A stretch of DNA of 26,945 nt from a virus: positions 1 through 26,945 of IMG/VR virus record IMGVR_UViG_3300024262_000202. The stretch is one strand, 5' to 3'. The notes beneath the pieces were generated by a model that had not been told where the DNA came from, made no database searches, and saw nothing but the letters and a program-made list of their open reading frames with translations. Shown piece by piece: positions 8,385-16,528 of the stretch. Both the position numbers and the translations under genes were made by a program. Within the stretch, counting starts at the first letter, position 1. Every line of letters begins with the position of its first letter.

Positions 8385-9410
8385 TTATGCAATTGCATAC
8401 CATCTAATTGGAACATTTACTGCTCCGTCTGCTAATCCACTCTCAGCTGTTCCAGTTACTGTGATTTCAATAACACCACCATCTAAAGTAATAGGTTCAG
8501 ACCAACTATCAAAATGACCGTTTGCTAAATCGATATTTATTACTCTATCTGTACTAGCTCCTGTTCCTTCGTTAATATCTAAACTAATAGTATTACTTGC
8601 ATTTGAATAACCAGCACTAGGAGCAGTATCAGCTGCAGCTCCGAAGAATAGTTCTCTAGCTTCAATACCGCCTAATGTACTAGCTGTTGAATCTCTTTTC
8701 TTTCTGAGAGTCATAGTAAAATCATATCTACGCAAACCTGTTGACGGCTGTGTTATTAATCGACTTCCTAATTCTCTATAAGTTTGAATATTATTACTAA
8801 TTGTAACATTAAAAGCTGTAACCTGAACTGTATCAGTTCCAACAGTACAAGTTGCATCGTGAAACATTAACGGTCTAGCTGTTCCTGCACTAACACTTTG
8901 TAAAGATGTACTTGTTACAACTGTTTGACCTACCCAATCTATAGAAGCTGTAATAATTTCTCCTTGTGTCGCACTAATTGTTAAACTATTAATAACAACA
9001 CCACTGATCGTGATTTCATTATCTGTGGTGTCACCTTCACTCCCTACCTCTAAAGTTAAACTTGGAATGTTAGCTGCATCAAAACCAATATTTTCTGCTT
9101 CTTCAATTTGATAAGGGTCTGCGATAACACCTGTCCCTGTTAATGTTCCTATTGCATATTGCAATGCTGTCGGATCTGTAATATTAAATTCTGTTGTACC
9201 ATTAACATCGAATGGTCCTAAGAAAGTACCTGTTGCATTTCGGCCATCACCAAGACCTTGTGTTCTAAATGAGTTGTTACTCATGTTTAAATTAAAACTT
9301 GTTATCTGTCCAATAAATGCTGTAGTAGCAGGAACTACAGGTGTTCCGTATGTTGCTTCTTCTCCATAAATTATATACGTATCAAATCCCTTAAAATATT
9401 CAACTGTCAT
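8385..9410 (-). CDS. Tail tube (major tail) protein
   Basis: A protein of 341 residues, beta-rich. The N-terminus YIIYGEEATYGTPVVPATT followed by IGQITSFNLNMSNNSFRTQGLGDGRNA is typical of major tail tube proteins, as is the C-terminal GGVIEITVTGTAES region. It lies between tail terminator and tail chaperone, the expected place. No sheath gene is present, so the tail is probably non-contractile. The ATG overlaps the preceding stop (TAATG), with SD AGGAGAG. The length exceeds small siphovirus tube proteins, suggesting an extra surface domain. Confidence 0.8.
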   Translation of the reverse strand: MTVEYFKGFDTYIIYGEEATYGTPVVPATTAFIGQITSFNLNMSNNSFRTQGLGDGRNATGTFLGPFDVNGTTEFNITDPTALQYAIGTLTGTGVIADPYQIEEAENIGFDAANIPSLTLEVGSEGDTTDNEITISGVVINSLTISATQGEIITASIDWVGQTVVTSTSLQSVSAGTARPLMFHDATCTVGTDTVQVTAFNVTISNNIQTYRELGSRLITQPSTGLRRYDFTMTLRKKRDSTASTLGGIEARELFFGAAADTAPSAGYSNASNTISLDINEGTGASTDRVINIDLANGHFDSWSEPITLDGGVIEITVTGTAESGLADGAVNVPIRWYAIA

Positions 9411-9538
9411 TATTCTTCACTCTCCTTTTTATTTTGTTTTTTACTCTTAGATTTCAATTCTCCTTTTGTTAATAAATCCCATTCTTCTTCACTCACAAGA
9501 ACAGGAGGTCTTCCTCTTGCTTTAAAGTATTTCTTCAT
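9410..9538 (-). CDS. Small basic protein between tail terminator and tube
   Basis: An ORF of 42 residues (MKKYFKARGRPPVLVSEEEWDLL...), very Lys-rich with a C-terminal KSKSKKQNKKESEE tail. It starts 1 nt after the tail-terminator stop, with SD GAGAGG, and its stop overlaps the tube ATG as TAATG. The tight fit and SD argue for translation. A GRPP-x-V-x-x-E-E-W pattern suggests a small helical, possibly nucleic-acid-contacting peptide, but no family was recognised. Confidence 0.6.
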   Translation of the reverse strand: MKKYFKARGRPPVLVSEEEWDLLTKGELKSKSKKQNKKESEE

Positions 9539-9539
9539 T

Positions 9540-10259
9540 TTAATATTCCTCTCCTGCGTTAAATCCTTTAATATGATATTCTAACATATATCTAAAAATT
9601 CCCAATTCTTCATCAAAAGGTAAAGGGTTAGACGAAATAAGTTCAGGATAAAATAATCCAGTCATTGTTGTATCATTTCTCCACGAACCTCTAAATTGTT
9701 CAATAACATCTCTTGCAATATATTGGACAGCTTTCTTACCTTCTAATCCATAAGTATAAGTTGAAGTTATTGCTTGACCTGTATATGAAGAAATATCAGC
9801 AGTAGCGAAGTTTAAGTTTCCTGTACTCTTACTCCATTGAACTGTCCCTGCTGAAGGTGATGTAAAGTCTGCATCTGTATTAACTGCTGTAACAGTTCCA
9901 AACGGTGTACCGTCATGACTTATCGATGTTACGGTACCAGGAACATAATCAAAAGATAATCCAGTTGCGATGTTACCAACAGCCTCGTCAGTAACTGTTA
10001 AAGTATAAACTTGATCTTTCTTTGCTACAATATCAACTTGAAAAGTAATATCACTTAAAGTTGTATCGTCGTTGATACCCATTCGTTCACCGTTCTCAGT
10101 AAGAATAGTAATTCCCATTCTAGGAAAACTTGTATTACCTAAACTAGCAACACGAGGGAAGTCTGGATAAATCCATTGACCGGATCTAGAAGCATTAATA
10201 TCAGTAACTGTATTACGAAGAAAGTTACAAATTATTCTATCTGGTTCTAGTCTTGTCAT
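9540..10259 (-). CDS. Tail terminator-like protein with inserted beta domain
   Basis: A protein of 239 residues. N-terminal (MTRLEPDRIICNFLRNTV..., FPRMGITILTENGERMGI, TLSDITFQVDIVAKKD) and C-terminal (KKAVQYIARDVIEQFRGSW...FRYMLEYHIKGF) parts together match a tail terminator of about 150 residues. Between them, about residues 85-170, sits a beta module (YTLTVTDEAVGNI...TVQWSKSTGNLNF...TSTYTYG) also found in the adaptor and hub. The order gp10-like, terminator, tube supports the call. The ATG has only a weak SD (AGATGG), and a TATA-like element lies 64 nt upstream. Confidence 0.7.
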   Translation of the reverse strand: MTRLEPDRIICNFLRNTVTDINASRSGQWIYPDFPRVASLGNTSFPRMGITILTENGERMGINDDTTLSDITFQVDIVAKKDQVYTLTVTDEAVGNIATGLSFDYVPGTVTSISHDGTPFGTVTAVNTDADFTSPSAGTVQWSKSTGNLNFATADISSYTGQAITSTYTYGLEGKKAVQYIARDVIEQFRGSWRNDTTMTGLFYPELISSNPLPFDEELGIFRYMLEYHIKGFNAGEEY

Positions 10260-10322
10260 GGTGCCATCTTAGCGTTAAAATTTAATAAGTCCTCTTGGAC
10301 AATTACATTAATAGTTAAATGG

Positions 10323-10336
10323 TATTTAAATTATAG
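10323..10336 (-). promoter_or_regulatory. Archaeal-type TATA-like promoter element P3
   Basis: On the minus strand the sequence CTATAATTTAAATACC follows directly after the stop of the gp10-like gene. TTTAAATA occupies 10330-10323. A start site about 25 nt downstream would fall near 10300, giving the tail-terminator gene a leader of about 40 nt. The same element, with at most minor changes, occurs at 20.88 and 23.19 kb. Confidence 0.5.
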
Positions 10337-10783
10337 TTAGGCTGTGACTTTGCTCATTGCATTTTTTATAACAACATTCATCTTCTTCTGATTATACAAT
10401 ATTCTTCTAAAAGGAGCGAACGGCTGCATACCTTTAGGATATTGGGCGTGAAGTGCTTTGCTCATTTTTGTAGGTCTGGTCTTTTTCCTATGTGGAACTG
10501 TTGGAAAAGAATCAGGAGAATAATATGTATTATAATTCATTGTTCCATATTCTAAATAACCAGCATAAGGAACATCACTATAAATCGTAAGAGTGTCACC
10601 GGAGACATCAAACCTAATAGATTGGAAAAACTCGGCACTACCACCAGGAGATATGAGGTCCTGTTTCTGAATCTCTTTAACAATAGAGGCTTCAACTTCA
10701 GCACCTATCAAAGTTAATAATTGTTTTTGAAACTCTTCCCAATTAGTGATTTCATAATCTTGACCGTCTAGTGTGATTATCAT
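10337..10783 (-). CDS. HK97 gp10-like head-tail/tail component
   Basis: A protein of 148 residues. The pattern EIQKQDLISPGGSAEFFQSIRF, YSDVPYAGYLEYGT and the final PFAPFRRILYN is that of the HK97 gp10-like minor tail/connector family (about 100-150 residues), in which the YAGYLEYGT motif is characteristic. Its place between stopper and tail terminator agrees. The start follows the stopper stop by 2 nt, with SD GGTGA. Family assignment is confident. The precise role in neck completion is known only by analogy. Confidence 0.8.
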   Translation of the reverse strand: MIITLDGQDYEITNWEEFQKQLLTLIGAEVEASIVKEIQKQDLISPGGSAEFFQSIRFDVSGDTLTIYSDVPYAGYLEYGTMNYNTYYSPDSFPTVPHRKKTRPTKMSKALHAQYPKGMQPFAPFRRILYNQKKMNVVIKNAMSKVTA

Positions 10784-10785
10784 TG

Positions 10786-11190
10786 TTAATCACCGCTATT
10801 GATTCTTCTCCGACATCTATAATTATGATGTGTCGTTGCTCCTTCCAATTCTGGACTTTGAATTTCTTCAATAATCTCCCACTCTGCAGAACCATCAACT
10901 ATTATATCTTGTTCAGTTGGAAGAATTGCTAAAGCTAAAGGGTGAATATAAAGAATACCTTCACCCACTTCTATGAATCCAACTTCAATAAGTTTCTGGT
11001 CGACATCTATACCGAATTGTAGATCACCTTTGAAACTAGTATCAGCAGTAGAGATAGAACTAAGTTGTCCGAAATTATCTACCGTCCTTGTTGACCGTCT
11101 TATAATTAAAGTCTTACCAAAGATTTTAATCGCCCTTGTTAGTAAGTCTCTATTTATTTGAGCGTGTCGTCCAACCCTAGTTGTTACCAT
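10786..11190 (-). CDS. Head closure / head-tail stopper protein
   Basis: A protein of 134 residues. A short helical start is followed by beta strands (KTLIIRRSTRTVDNFGQLSSI, FKGDLQFGI, EGILYIHPLALAIL, QDIIVDGSAEWEIIEEIQ), the architecture and strand order of SPP1 gp16 / HK97-type head closure proteins that seal the capsid after packaging. It lies between adaptor and gp10-like protein as expected. The ATG is 1 nt after the adaptor stop and has no recognisable SD, so translation probably depends on coupling. Confidence 0.7.
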   Translation of the reverse strand: MVTTRVGRHAQINRDLLTRAIKIFGKTLIIRRSTRTVDNFGQLSSISTADTSFKGDLQFGIDVDQKLIEVGFIEVGEGILYIHPLALAILPTEQDIIVDGSAEWEIIEEIQSPELEGATTHHNYRCRRRINSGD

Positions 11191-11191
11191 A

Positions 11192-12502
11192 TTATATGAA
11201 TTCTACATTAATCTTACGACCAATCATATCAAATATTTCATCCATTCGTTTTCTATACTGTGACAATACTTCACGAATGTTTACATACTGCTCACCGATA
11301 ATAACTTCTTTACTACCTAATCTGTAATGAGTTGCATCATCGTATGATCCACCTGATGTACTAATGAATGCTTTAATCGCAGCAATCAATACACTAAGCT
11401 CAGTGATATAACTAGGAGTTGTAGTTTGACCGTATGAATAAGTAACACGAATATTGTTTCGTCCATTCATTACAGATCTATTAAGAACATACATTATTCC
11501 AGAACTTCTGAAATCTAGTTCATTCAATTCTACAACTTCATAAATCATATCTTTTGCTGCCATCACTGACATTACTGGAGGAGTAGAGTACGTTCCCCCA
11601 AACGTAACCCTAATCCAGTAGAGGCTTTCACTATTGACCGAAGTCTGCGTCCATCCGTAAGGAAACGACCACCTAAATAATCCACTCGCTGTGAAATCTG
11701 AACTTCCTGAATCAACTTCGGTTGTATTTAATGAAGCCCATGTTGTCCCATTATAATATTCCCAAGTCAAACTTGGTGAACCCACTCCTAAAGTTGCAAG
11801 AACAGTTCGTAGTCCTAAAAATCTACTAGCCATTCCGATGTACATAATATCTCCCGAAGACGGAGTTGTTTGCCATATACTAAAAGTACCCTCAACGGTT
11901 GAGTTTGCTTCGTCGGTTATAGCGGTGAATGTTGATTGATCCCAGTTGAACACTTTATTGAACGAAGTTGTTTGTGTTACAAAATATACTTCACTCACAT
12001 TAACAACTGGTGAATGTCTTAATAAAATCTGATCTGGTCTATCCCAATCTGGTGCGTAAGGTGCGTCTGTGGTAGGGTACATTGAAGTTCGTTCTCCACT
12101 ATAATATTCTGTGACTTCTGTTGCAGTGTCCCATTTTCTCCCAGACCTTAAATCAATCTCGTCATCAGCAATATCTATTAAATCTGAAATTACAGTGTCA
12201 CTGAACTGGTCAGTGTGCCAATAAGTTGCATAAAGAATATCTGTTCCAAGAGCAGTCACACCAGCAGATTCTAATAATATTCGTCCACTCTCTTTATCTA
12301 AAGTGTAATGTGTGGTTTCTGTTAAAGCAGTCATTGAATTAGAACCACTAGCAGCGTGTTGTAAAGTGTAACTTGAAGAGATAACATTACTATGATCTAA
12401 ATCGAAATCGGTCTCTGCATTATCTCCAGTACCTACGTTCTCGTCTACTATTCTAAGTCCTAATCCGCTTCGTTCTGCGAATTGTAAAGTTGTACTATAC
12501 AT
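11192..12502 (-). CDS. Head-tail connector (adaptor) with two inserted beta domains
   Basis: A protein of 436 residues if ATG at 12502 is used; SD GGCGGTGA lies just upstream, and a TTG at 12517 is less likely. The adaptor core appears split: helices DTVISDLIDIADDEIDLRSGRKW near residue 100 and ITELSVLIAAIKAFI plus MDEIFDMIGRKI near the C-terminus. Inserts are an N-terminal beta module (VDENVGTG...HYTLDKESGRILL) and a central sandwich of about 110 residues (DIMYIGMASRFLGL...LTWEYYNGTTW...LYWIRVTF) known from other phage structural proteins. Typical adaptors have about 100 residues, so this one is greatly enlarged, presumably by surface decorations on the neck. It overlaps the HNH gene by 8 nt. 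Confidence 0.65.
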   Translation of the reverse strand: MYSTTLQFAERSGLGLRIVDENVGTGDNAETDFDLDHSNVISSSYTLQHAASGSNSMTALTETTHYTLDKESGRILLESAGVTALGTDILYATYWHTDQFSDTVISDLIDIADDEIDLRSGRKWDTATEVTEYYSGERTSMYPTTDAPYAPDWDRPDQILLRHSPVVNVSEVYFVTQTTSFNKVFNWDQSTFTAITDEANSTVEGTFSIWQTTPSSGDIMYIGMASRFLGLRTVLATLGVGSPSLTWEYYNGTTWASLNTTEVDSGSSDFTASGLFRWSFPYGWTQTSVNSESLYWIRVTFGGTYSTPPVMSVMAAKDMIYEVVELNELDFRSSGIMYVLNRSVMNGRNNIRVTYSYGQTTTPSYITELSVLIAAIKAFISTSGGSYDDATHYRLGSKEVIIGEQYVNIREVLSQYRKRMDEIFDMIGRKINVEFI

Positions 12503-12929
12503 TTTTTTCACCGCCAATTATGTTTGTTCGTTTTGACCACCCACCGTCAGAAGGTAAAAATCTTCCTAAATTATGTTCTTTTGCATGACAGCTTCTACAT
12601 ATCATTTGCAAATTATCAAGCTTATTGTTTTTTCTATTCTCATCCATATGATGAATTACTATGTGTGATTCTGATGAACATTTTTCACAAGCAATTATAT
12701 CTACTTCCGCTAGGAACTTTACTCTATAATTCCCTGCCCCATTCGTAGTGTTAGTATCACTTATTTTGTTTTTTGTTTCTAAGGAGTGTGTTCTTCCTTT
12801 CATCCCAGATGATTTCCCAAAATTATATGGTTTCCAATTTGTTTTCCAACAAAGCCTTGAACAATATTTACTGCTAGACCTAGGGTGTTCTTTATATTCC
12901 TTACACCCATTACATTGTTTGTATGCCAT
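12495..12929 (-). CDS. HNH homing endonuclease with NUMOD3 motif
   Basis: A protein of 144 residues, starting at ATG 12929 with SD GGAG. Domains in order: an N-terminal zinc-finger-like part (CNGCKEY...KYCSRLCW), a NUMOD3-type DNA-binding motif (GKSSGMKGRTHSLETKNKISD), and an HNH nuclease with CEKC, HHMDENRKNNKLDNLQ and CRSCHAKEH carrying the metal and catalytic histidines. This is a free-standing homing endonuclease, a selfish gene that cuts homologous DNA lacking it. It has been inserted between the coiled-coil membrane protein and the adaptor, leaving 4 nt upstream and an 8-nt overlap downstream, so the flanking genes seem intact. Confidence 0.9.
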   Translation of the reverse strand: MAYKQCNGCKEYKEHPRSSSKYCSRLCWKTNWKPYNFGKSSGMKGRTHSLETKNKISDTNTTNGAGNYRVKFLAEVDIIACEKCSSESHIVIHHMDENRKNNKLDNLQMICRSCHAKEHNLGRFLPSDGGWSKRTNIIGGEKNV

Positions 12930-12933
12930 GTTA

Positions 12934-13161
12934 TTATCTCCATAATCTTGTTGCAATGTATGTAACAACACCACCAAAAGTTGTTGCCACAAATCCCACT
13001 AATGCTATCATTCCTTTTGCACTAATTCTGAACTCCGTATTTTTTGTAACTTGCCCATTCAATTTTGCTAAATGATCATTCATATGGTCTAATGTCTTTT
13101 TGATATAATCTACATCTTTCTCTAAAAGTTCTTTGATGTAAACTATTTCTTTTTGTGGCAT
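12934..13161 (-). CDS. Small coiled-coil membrane protein (XhlA/holin-like)
   Basis: A protein of 75 residues. Residues 1-45 form an amphipathic coiled coil (IKELLEKDVDYIKKTLDHMNDHLAKLNGQV) and residues 49-70 a single membrane segment (KGMIALVGFVATTFGGVVTYIATRLW). This is the layout of XhlA-like small proteins often annotated with lysis genes, although the position within the head module is unusual for lysis. The ATG overlaps the LamG gene stop (TAATG). Function as holin, anti-holin or membrane anchor is inference. Confidence 0.6.
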   Translation of the reverse strand: MPQKEIVYIKELLEKDVDYIKKTLDHMNDHLAKLNGQVTKNTEFRISAKGMIALVGFVATTFGGVVTYIATRLWR

Positions 13162-13862
13162 TATATATTCGTCCTCGCTACAGATATTTCACTTCTTGTT
13201 TTACCTGGGACAAAAGTTGAACTCCATGCAGTACCTGCAGTAATAGTTCCATTATACCCGTTACCAGATTGGTCGGTTAAAGTTGTACCAGAACCGTCTG
13301 AAAAGTCACAATGAATTTCTAAATTAGTTGAAGGAATAACACCATCATAATAAAGGTCGGCCACTTGAGATGCACTCAAATCTGTGCTCCATACACAACT
13401 CCTTGATATATTACCATCTAAATATACTCCATTATTATTACTGTACCCTAAGGTTAATTGGTTAGTTACAACACCAATATCAGTTAATGTGAAAGCAGTT
13501 GAAACTACTAATGCACCATCCAAATATATCTTTACAGTTGATTGGTCAAATGTTAATACCACTTCATGCCAAACATTCAAAGTTGGTGCTGGGCCAGTAA
13601 TAGTCTGGATAGTATTGTCAGCCTGTCTTAATTGAACCAATAAAAGACCGTTTGTATTAAAAACTAACCTATAACCGCCAGTCCCCAACTTGTCCCATAA
13701 AGATGCTGCGTTAGTATATTGGTTTATGTTAAAAGTGCATGACAATGAAAATGAATCTGTTTCTGTAAAATTGAGTATGTCGCCAAATAGAACCCGTTGT
13801 GAACTGGCTTGAACTAGGTTAAGTGAACTATTAAATTTTTGTATTGATTTTCTTCTTGCCAT
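13161..13862 (-). CDS. LamG/concanavalin-like domain protein
   Basis: A protein of 233 residues if the TAATG-overlapping ATG at 13862 is used (SD GAGG); an upstream ATG at 13883 is possible. Nearly the whole protein is one LamG jelly-roll: SFSLSCTFNI, WDKLGTGGYRLVFNTNGLLLVQL, NVWHEVVLTFDQSTVKIYLDGALV, LTLGY and GNISRSCVWSTDLSASQVADLYYDG, ending in the DQSGNGYNGTI segment that closes such domains in phages. It resembles both domains of the preceding protein. Glycan or protein binding on the virion surface is inferred. Confidence 0.75.
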   Translation of the reverse strand: MARRKSIQKFNSSLNLVQASSQRVLFGDILNFTETDSFSLSCTFNINQYTNAASLWDKLGTGGYRLVFNTNGLLLVQLRQADNTIQTITGPAPTLNVWHEVVLTFDQSTVKIYLDGALVVSTAFTLTDIGVVTNQLTLGYSNNNGVYLDGNISRSCVWSTDLSASQVADLYYDGVIPSTNLEIHCDFSDGSGTTLTDQSGNGYNGTITAGTAWSSTFVPGKTRSEISVARTNI

Positions 13863-15268
13863 TATGGTGTCCTCGTTGACCAAGCAGCAGCACCTTCTAA
13901 GGCCCCATTATTCCCTAAACCCGAAGAATCTGTTACTGTTGCTCCAGCTCCGTCTGTCATTTTTGTGTCAAGTCCTAAAGTTCCACCACCGGTTGTTTGA
14001 ATACCATCATAATAATCATTATCAACATCAGCTTGAACCCATGCGTACCCTTTATTAATATAAAATTGTGTGAGTAATCCATCCCAATTATTACCACCAT
14101 CTGCTGCCCATGAACCTAAAGTTACATTGGCACTAGTGTCACCGATAACAGTAGAAGCAGTCCCAGTCTGAATAATTGATCCATTAAGATACATTGTGAA
14201 ATCATTACCTGACCTAGTCACAACTAACCTGTACCACTTATTGTCTAACAATTCGTTCCCTGGTGTTGTGATTGGTGTTGCTGATGTCCCACCAGTAGTA
14301 GAAACTTTGAACAAGATTGTATTGTCTGAACCTTGATAAAAACAAGTGAACTCTCGATTACTCGCATTAGTTCGTTTCCCAAAAATCCCATGAGAGTTTG
14401 CTGTTTGCATTAAATTGTGTCCTTTCAACCATAATGCAATAGAGAAGTCCCCAGTTAAAACTAGTGAACTATCATTACCAAAATTAACTTCGTCTGCTGC
14501 GTTAGTCGTAGTTTGGATACTGTGTGAAAAATTTTGTGGGGTTCTTCGTTTCTTCTTTGATGTTATAGTTGAATACTCTGCGTTTCCTACCAAAGTTCCA
14601 TCATACCCGTTACCTGTTACATCTTCAACAGTACCAGCAATAAGTCCAGTCTCGTTAGGTTTCAATTCTATTAATTTTGTAACGCCAGCAGGAATTTGAT
14701 CAGTTTTTATATAAGTTGCAATTTCGTCAGAAGTTAAAGCGGTATCAAGAATAGTTACATTAGACCATGTAGTAGAAGATTTTGTTCCCAATGTATCACC
14801 GAAGCCGCCAATATGAGCATTACCTGCGTTCATTACTAAATTAATCCCTGGAACTACTTCTGTAATATCTGAATTAAGAAACACACCAAATCTGGCCCCC
14901 TGTTTATAGACCATTCCTACAACTACCCATTGATTGTTATACACATAATTTCCATCAACACTAGTAGCAATTGTTTCTGTTGCACTACCACTACAAATTC
15001 TTGCGTGAAGTGCATTAGTTGTTTGATTCCCAAAAACTTCAAAATTACGGTCAAGAGGAGTAGTGCCAAAATCTTTGTACGCAATTAACCTTCCTGCTGT
15101 AGATAACGCAACAAACGATACATTCATTCTACATCGGATTAAAACAGTAAACTCTGACTCTACTGCTGTGTTAAAAGCACTGTCAGTAGTAAAGGTTAAT
15201 CCGTCCCCTATAGAACCAGGGTCATATATTGAATATGAATAGTCCAGTATATCGTTTCTTAATACCAT
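13862..15268 (-). CDS. Two-domain LamG structural protein
   Basis: A protein of 468 residues with two LamG-type jelly-rolls in tandem. Domain 1 spans roughly residues 10-235 (SEFTVLIRCRMNVSF ... TILDTALTSDEIATYI). Domain 2 spans about 245-468 (GDFSIALWLKGHNL, NKWYRLVVTRSGNDFTMYLNGSII, LLTQFYINKGYAWVQADVDNDYYDG). Each ends with a D-x-S/T-G-x-G-x-x-G type closing segment. A basic hinge, SKKKRRTPQ, joins them. With the next gene this makes three related domains in a row. The start overlaps the preceding stop (TAATG). It is probably an exposed capsid or neck adhesin. Confidence 0.75.
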   Translation of the reverse strand: MVLRNDILDYSYSIYDPGSIGDGLTFTTDSAFNTAVESEFTVLIRCRMNVSFVALSTAGRLIAYKDFGTTPLDRNFEVFGNQTTNALHARICSGSATETIATSVDGNYVYNNQWVVVGMVYKQGARFGVFLNSDITEVVPGINLVMNAGNAHIGGFGDTLGTKSSTTWSNVTILDTALTSDEIATYIKTDQIPAGVTKLIELKPNETGLIAGTVEDVTGNGYDGTLVGNAEYSTITSKKKRRTPQNFSHSIQTTTNAADEVNFGNDSSLVLTGDFSIALWLKGHNLMQTANSHGIFGKRTNASNREFTCFYQGSDNTILFKVSTTGGTSATPITTPGNELLDNKWYRLVVTRSGNDFTMYLNGSIIQTGTASTVIGDTSANVTLGSWAADGGNNWDGLLTQFYINKGYAWVQADVDNDYYDGIQTTGGGTLGLDTKMTDGAGATVTDSSGLGNNGALEGAAAWSTRTP

Positions 15269-15468
15269 TATATCTCTGATTCTTCTCTTGGTGCATTATC
15301 AGATTCTAATTTGTCCGCTGCATATTGAAGACTAGCTTTCAATGATTCTTCATCAAAAGTTCGTACTTCATATAATTCAAATGAACCGTCTCCTTTGAAA
15401 CAAACTTGGCAACGTTTATAGTCGCCAACTTGTTCAATTGAACCTTCTTTAATTTCATATTTAGCCAT
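15268..15468 (-). CDS. Small acidic conserved-looking protein
   Basis: A protein of 66 residues (MAKYEIKEGSIEQVGDYKRCQVCFKGDG...), a likely beta hairpin followed by a helix (EESLKASLQYAADKLES) and an acidic tail. A Cys-x-x-Cys pair (CQVC) is present, too little to claim zinc binding. SD AGGTGAAT precedes the ATG at good spacing, and the stop overlaps the LamG gene start as TAATG. Function unknown. It could be a chaperone for the adjacent surface protein. Confidence 0.6.
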   Translation of the reverse strand: MAKYEIKEGSIEQVGDYKRCQVCFKGDGSFELYEVRTFDEESLKASLQYAADKLESDNAPREESEI

Positions 15469-15478
15469 GTTTATTCAC

Positions 15479-16516
15479 CTATACGTCTAACCATTTACCA
15501 CTATCTATCCCAATGTGTGTTATCTTTGTACCTGCTTCCAAAGTTATTGGTGTATTAACACCTGGGCCTAAATCGTCGCCTGATGCAGGAAATATCTTCA
15601 GAACGTTTGCTCCAAGATTAGCAATAAACACTTCCATACCTGGAACCACAGTAGGCATAGTTACTACGTCGTTTGCATTAGCTACAGTAGTCACAATATT
15701 CTTCTCTGCAAGAAGTGGTTGTTGACCTTGTGTTTGTGTAACTGATGCAGTAATTCCCATCGTCACTGTCCGTTTTAAATAACCAGAATAACTAACTTCA
15801 GCCCCGTCAAAGAAAAAGATTTCTGCCATTGAATCATCCAAGAAAGAAACTCCTCCTCCTGTCTTTCCATTCATAACCTGTAAATCAGTCCCGTCATGTA
15901 ACAATACTGCATTTTCAGTTGCACCCACATTCCATAATTGTAACCCAAAAGACTTACCTGATCCAGTTGGGGTTCCAGGATATATTACTACACCACCACC
16001 ATCATTATTACCAGAACCTGCAGCAGATCCTCCTTTAAGATTAACACTACCACCAGCGTCACCAGTGGTAGCTCCTGCGGCTGGACCACCTTGAATTGTT
16101 AAACTAGCTCCTGGGTCATCACCTGCAGGATTCTGTGGCATAGCACCAATTAGAAAACCACCACTACCAAAATCTGATAAAGATAAAGAGGCATTTACTG
16201 GGTCTAAAATGAATACTGATTTATTATCAACTTTTAAATTTAGTAATGCTATATTATCCCACCCAGTTAAATCTGTCGCAGTAATATTCCCTTTAATTAA
16301 ATCAAAGGTATCACTACCCCCTGCTGCACCACCATCATTCAAGGTTGAAATTATATTCAACCCATAATCATTGGTTGTACTAGACGTTATTGGTGCTTGT
16401 CCAATTTGAAGTCCACCAACAGGGGTGACAATATCATTCCCGTTTGTATCTAAATTACCAGTCAGTTTTGGGCTGGTATCATTGGCCATTCTAAATGGTC
16501 CTGTGTTTATTGGCAT
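15479..16516 (-). CDS. Fibre-like virion surface protein with Gly-rich stalk
   Basis: A protein of 345 residues. The N-terminal SPKLTGNLDTNGNDI segment is a common repeat of phage fibre stalks. A Gly/Ala-rich stretch around residues 110-185 (GGPAAGATTGDAGGSVNLKGG...) suggests a low-complexity fibrous shaft. The C-terminal part (VPGMEVFIANLGANVLKIFPASGDDLGPG...) matches a small beta domain frequent at the end of phage structural proteins. SD GAGGTGAC is well placed. Position between the capsid and neck genes suggests a head fibre rather than a tail fibre, by inference. Confidence 0.6.
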   Translation of the reverse strand: MPINTGPFRMANDTSPKLTGNLDTNGNDIVTPVGGLQIGQAPITSSTTNDYGLNIISTLNDGGAAGGSDTFDLIKGNITATDLTGWDNIALLNLKVDNKSVFILDPVNASLSLSDFGSGGFLIGAMPQNPAGDDPGASLTIQGGPAAGATTGDAGGSVNLKGGSAAGSGNNDGGGVVIYPGTPTGSGKSFGLQLWNVGATENAVLLHDGTDLQVMNGKTGGGVSFLDDSMAEIFFFDGAEVSYSGYLKRTVTMGITASVTQTQGQQPLLAEKNIVTTVANANDVVTMPTVVPGMEVFIANLGANVLKIFPASGDDLGPGVNTPITLEAGTKITHIGIDSGKWLDV

Positions 16517-16528
16517 TCTTTGTCACCT

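Noticed and set aside
10279-10292. Small hairpin GTCC-AAGA-GGAC in the tail-terminator leader
   Set aside because: A 4-bp stem is too weak to separate from chance without comparative data.
12503-12517. TTG start for the adaptor at 12517
   Set aside because: The ATG at 12502 has SD GGCGGTGA at good spacing; the TTG has no SD and would extend the overlap with the HNH gene.
12524-12945. Plus-strand open frames opposite the HNH gene
   Set aside because: No SD or plausible composition. They are antisense shadows of a protein with clear HNH motifs.
12930-12992. Upstream start at 12992 for the HNH gene
   Set aside because: It would overlap the membrane-protein gene by about 60 nt, and residues before MAYKQC read as the shifted frame of that gene. 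ATG 12929 has SD GGAG.
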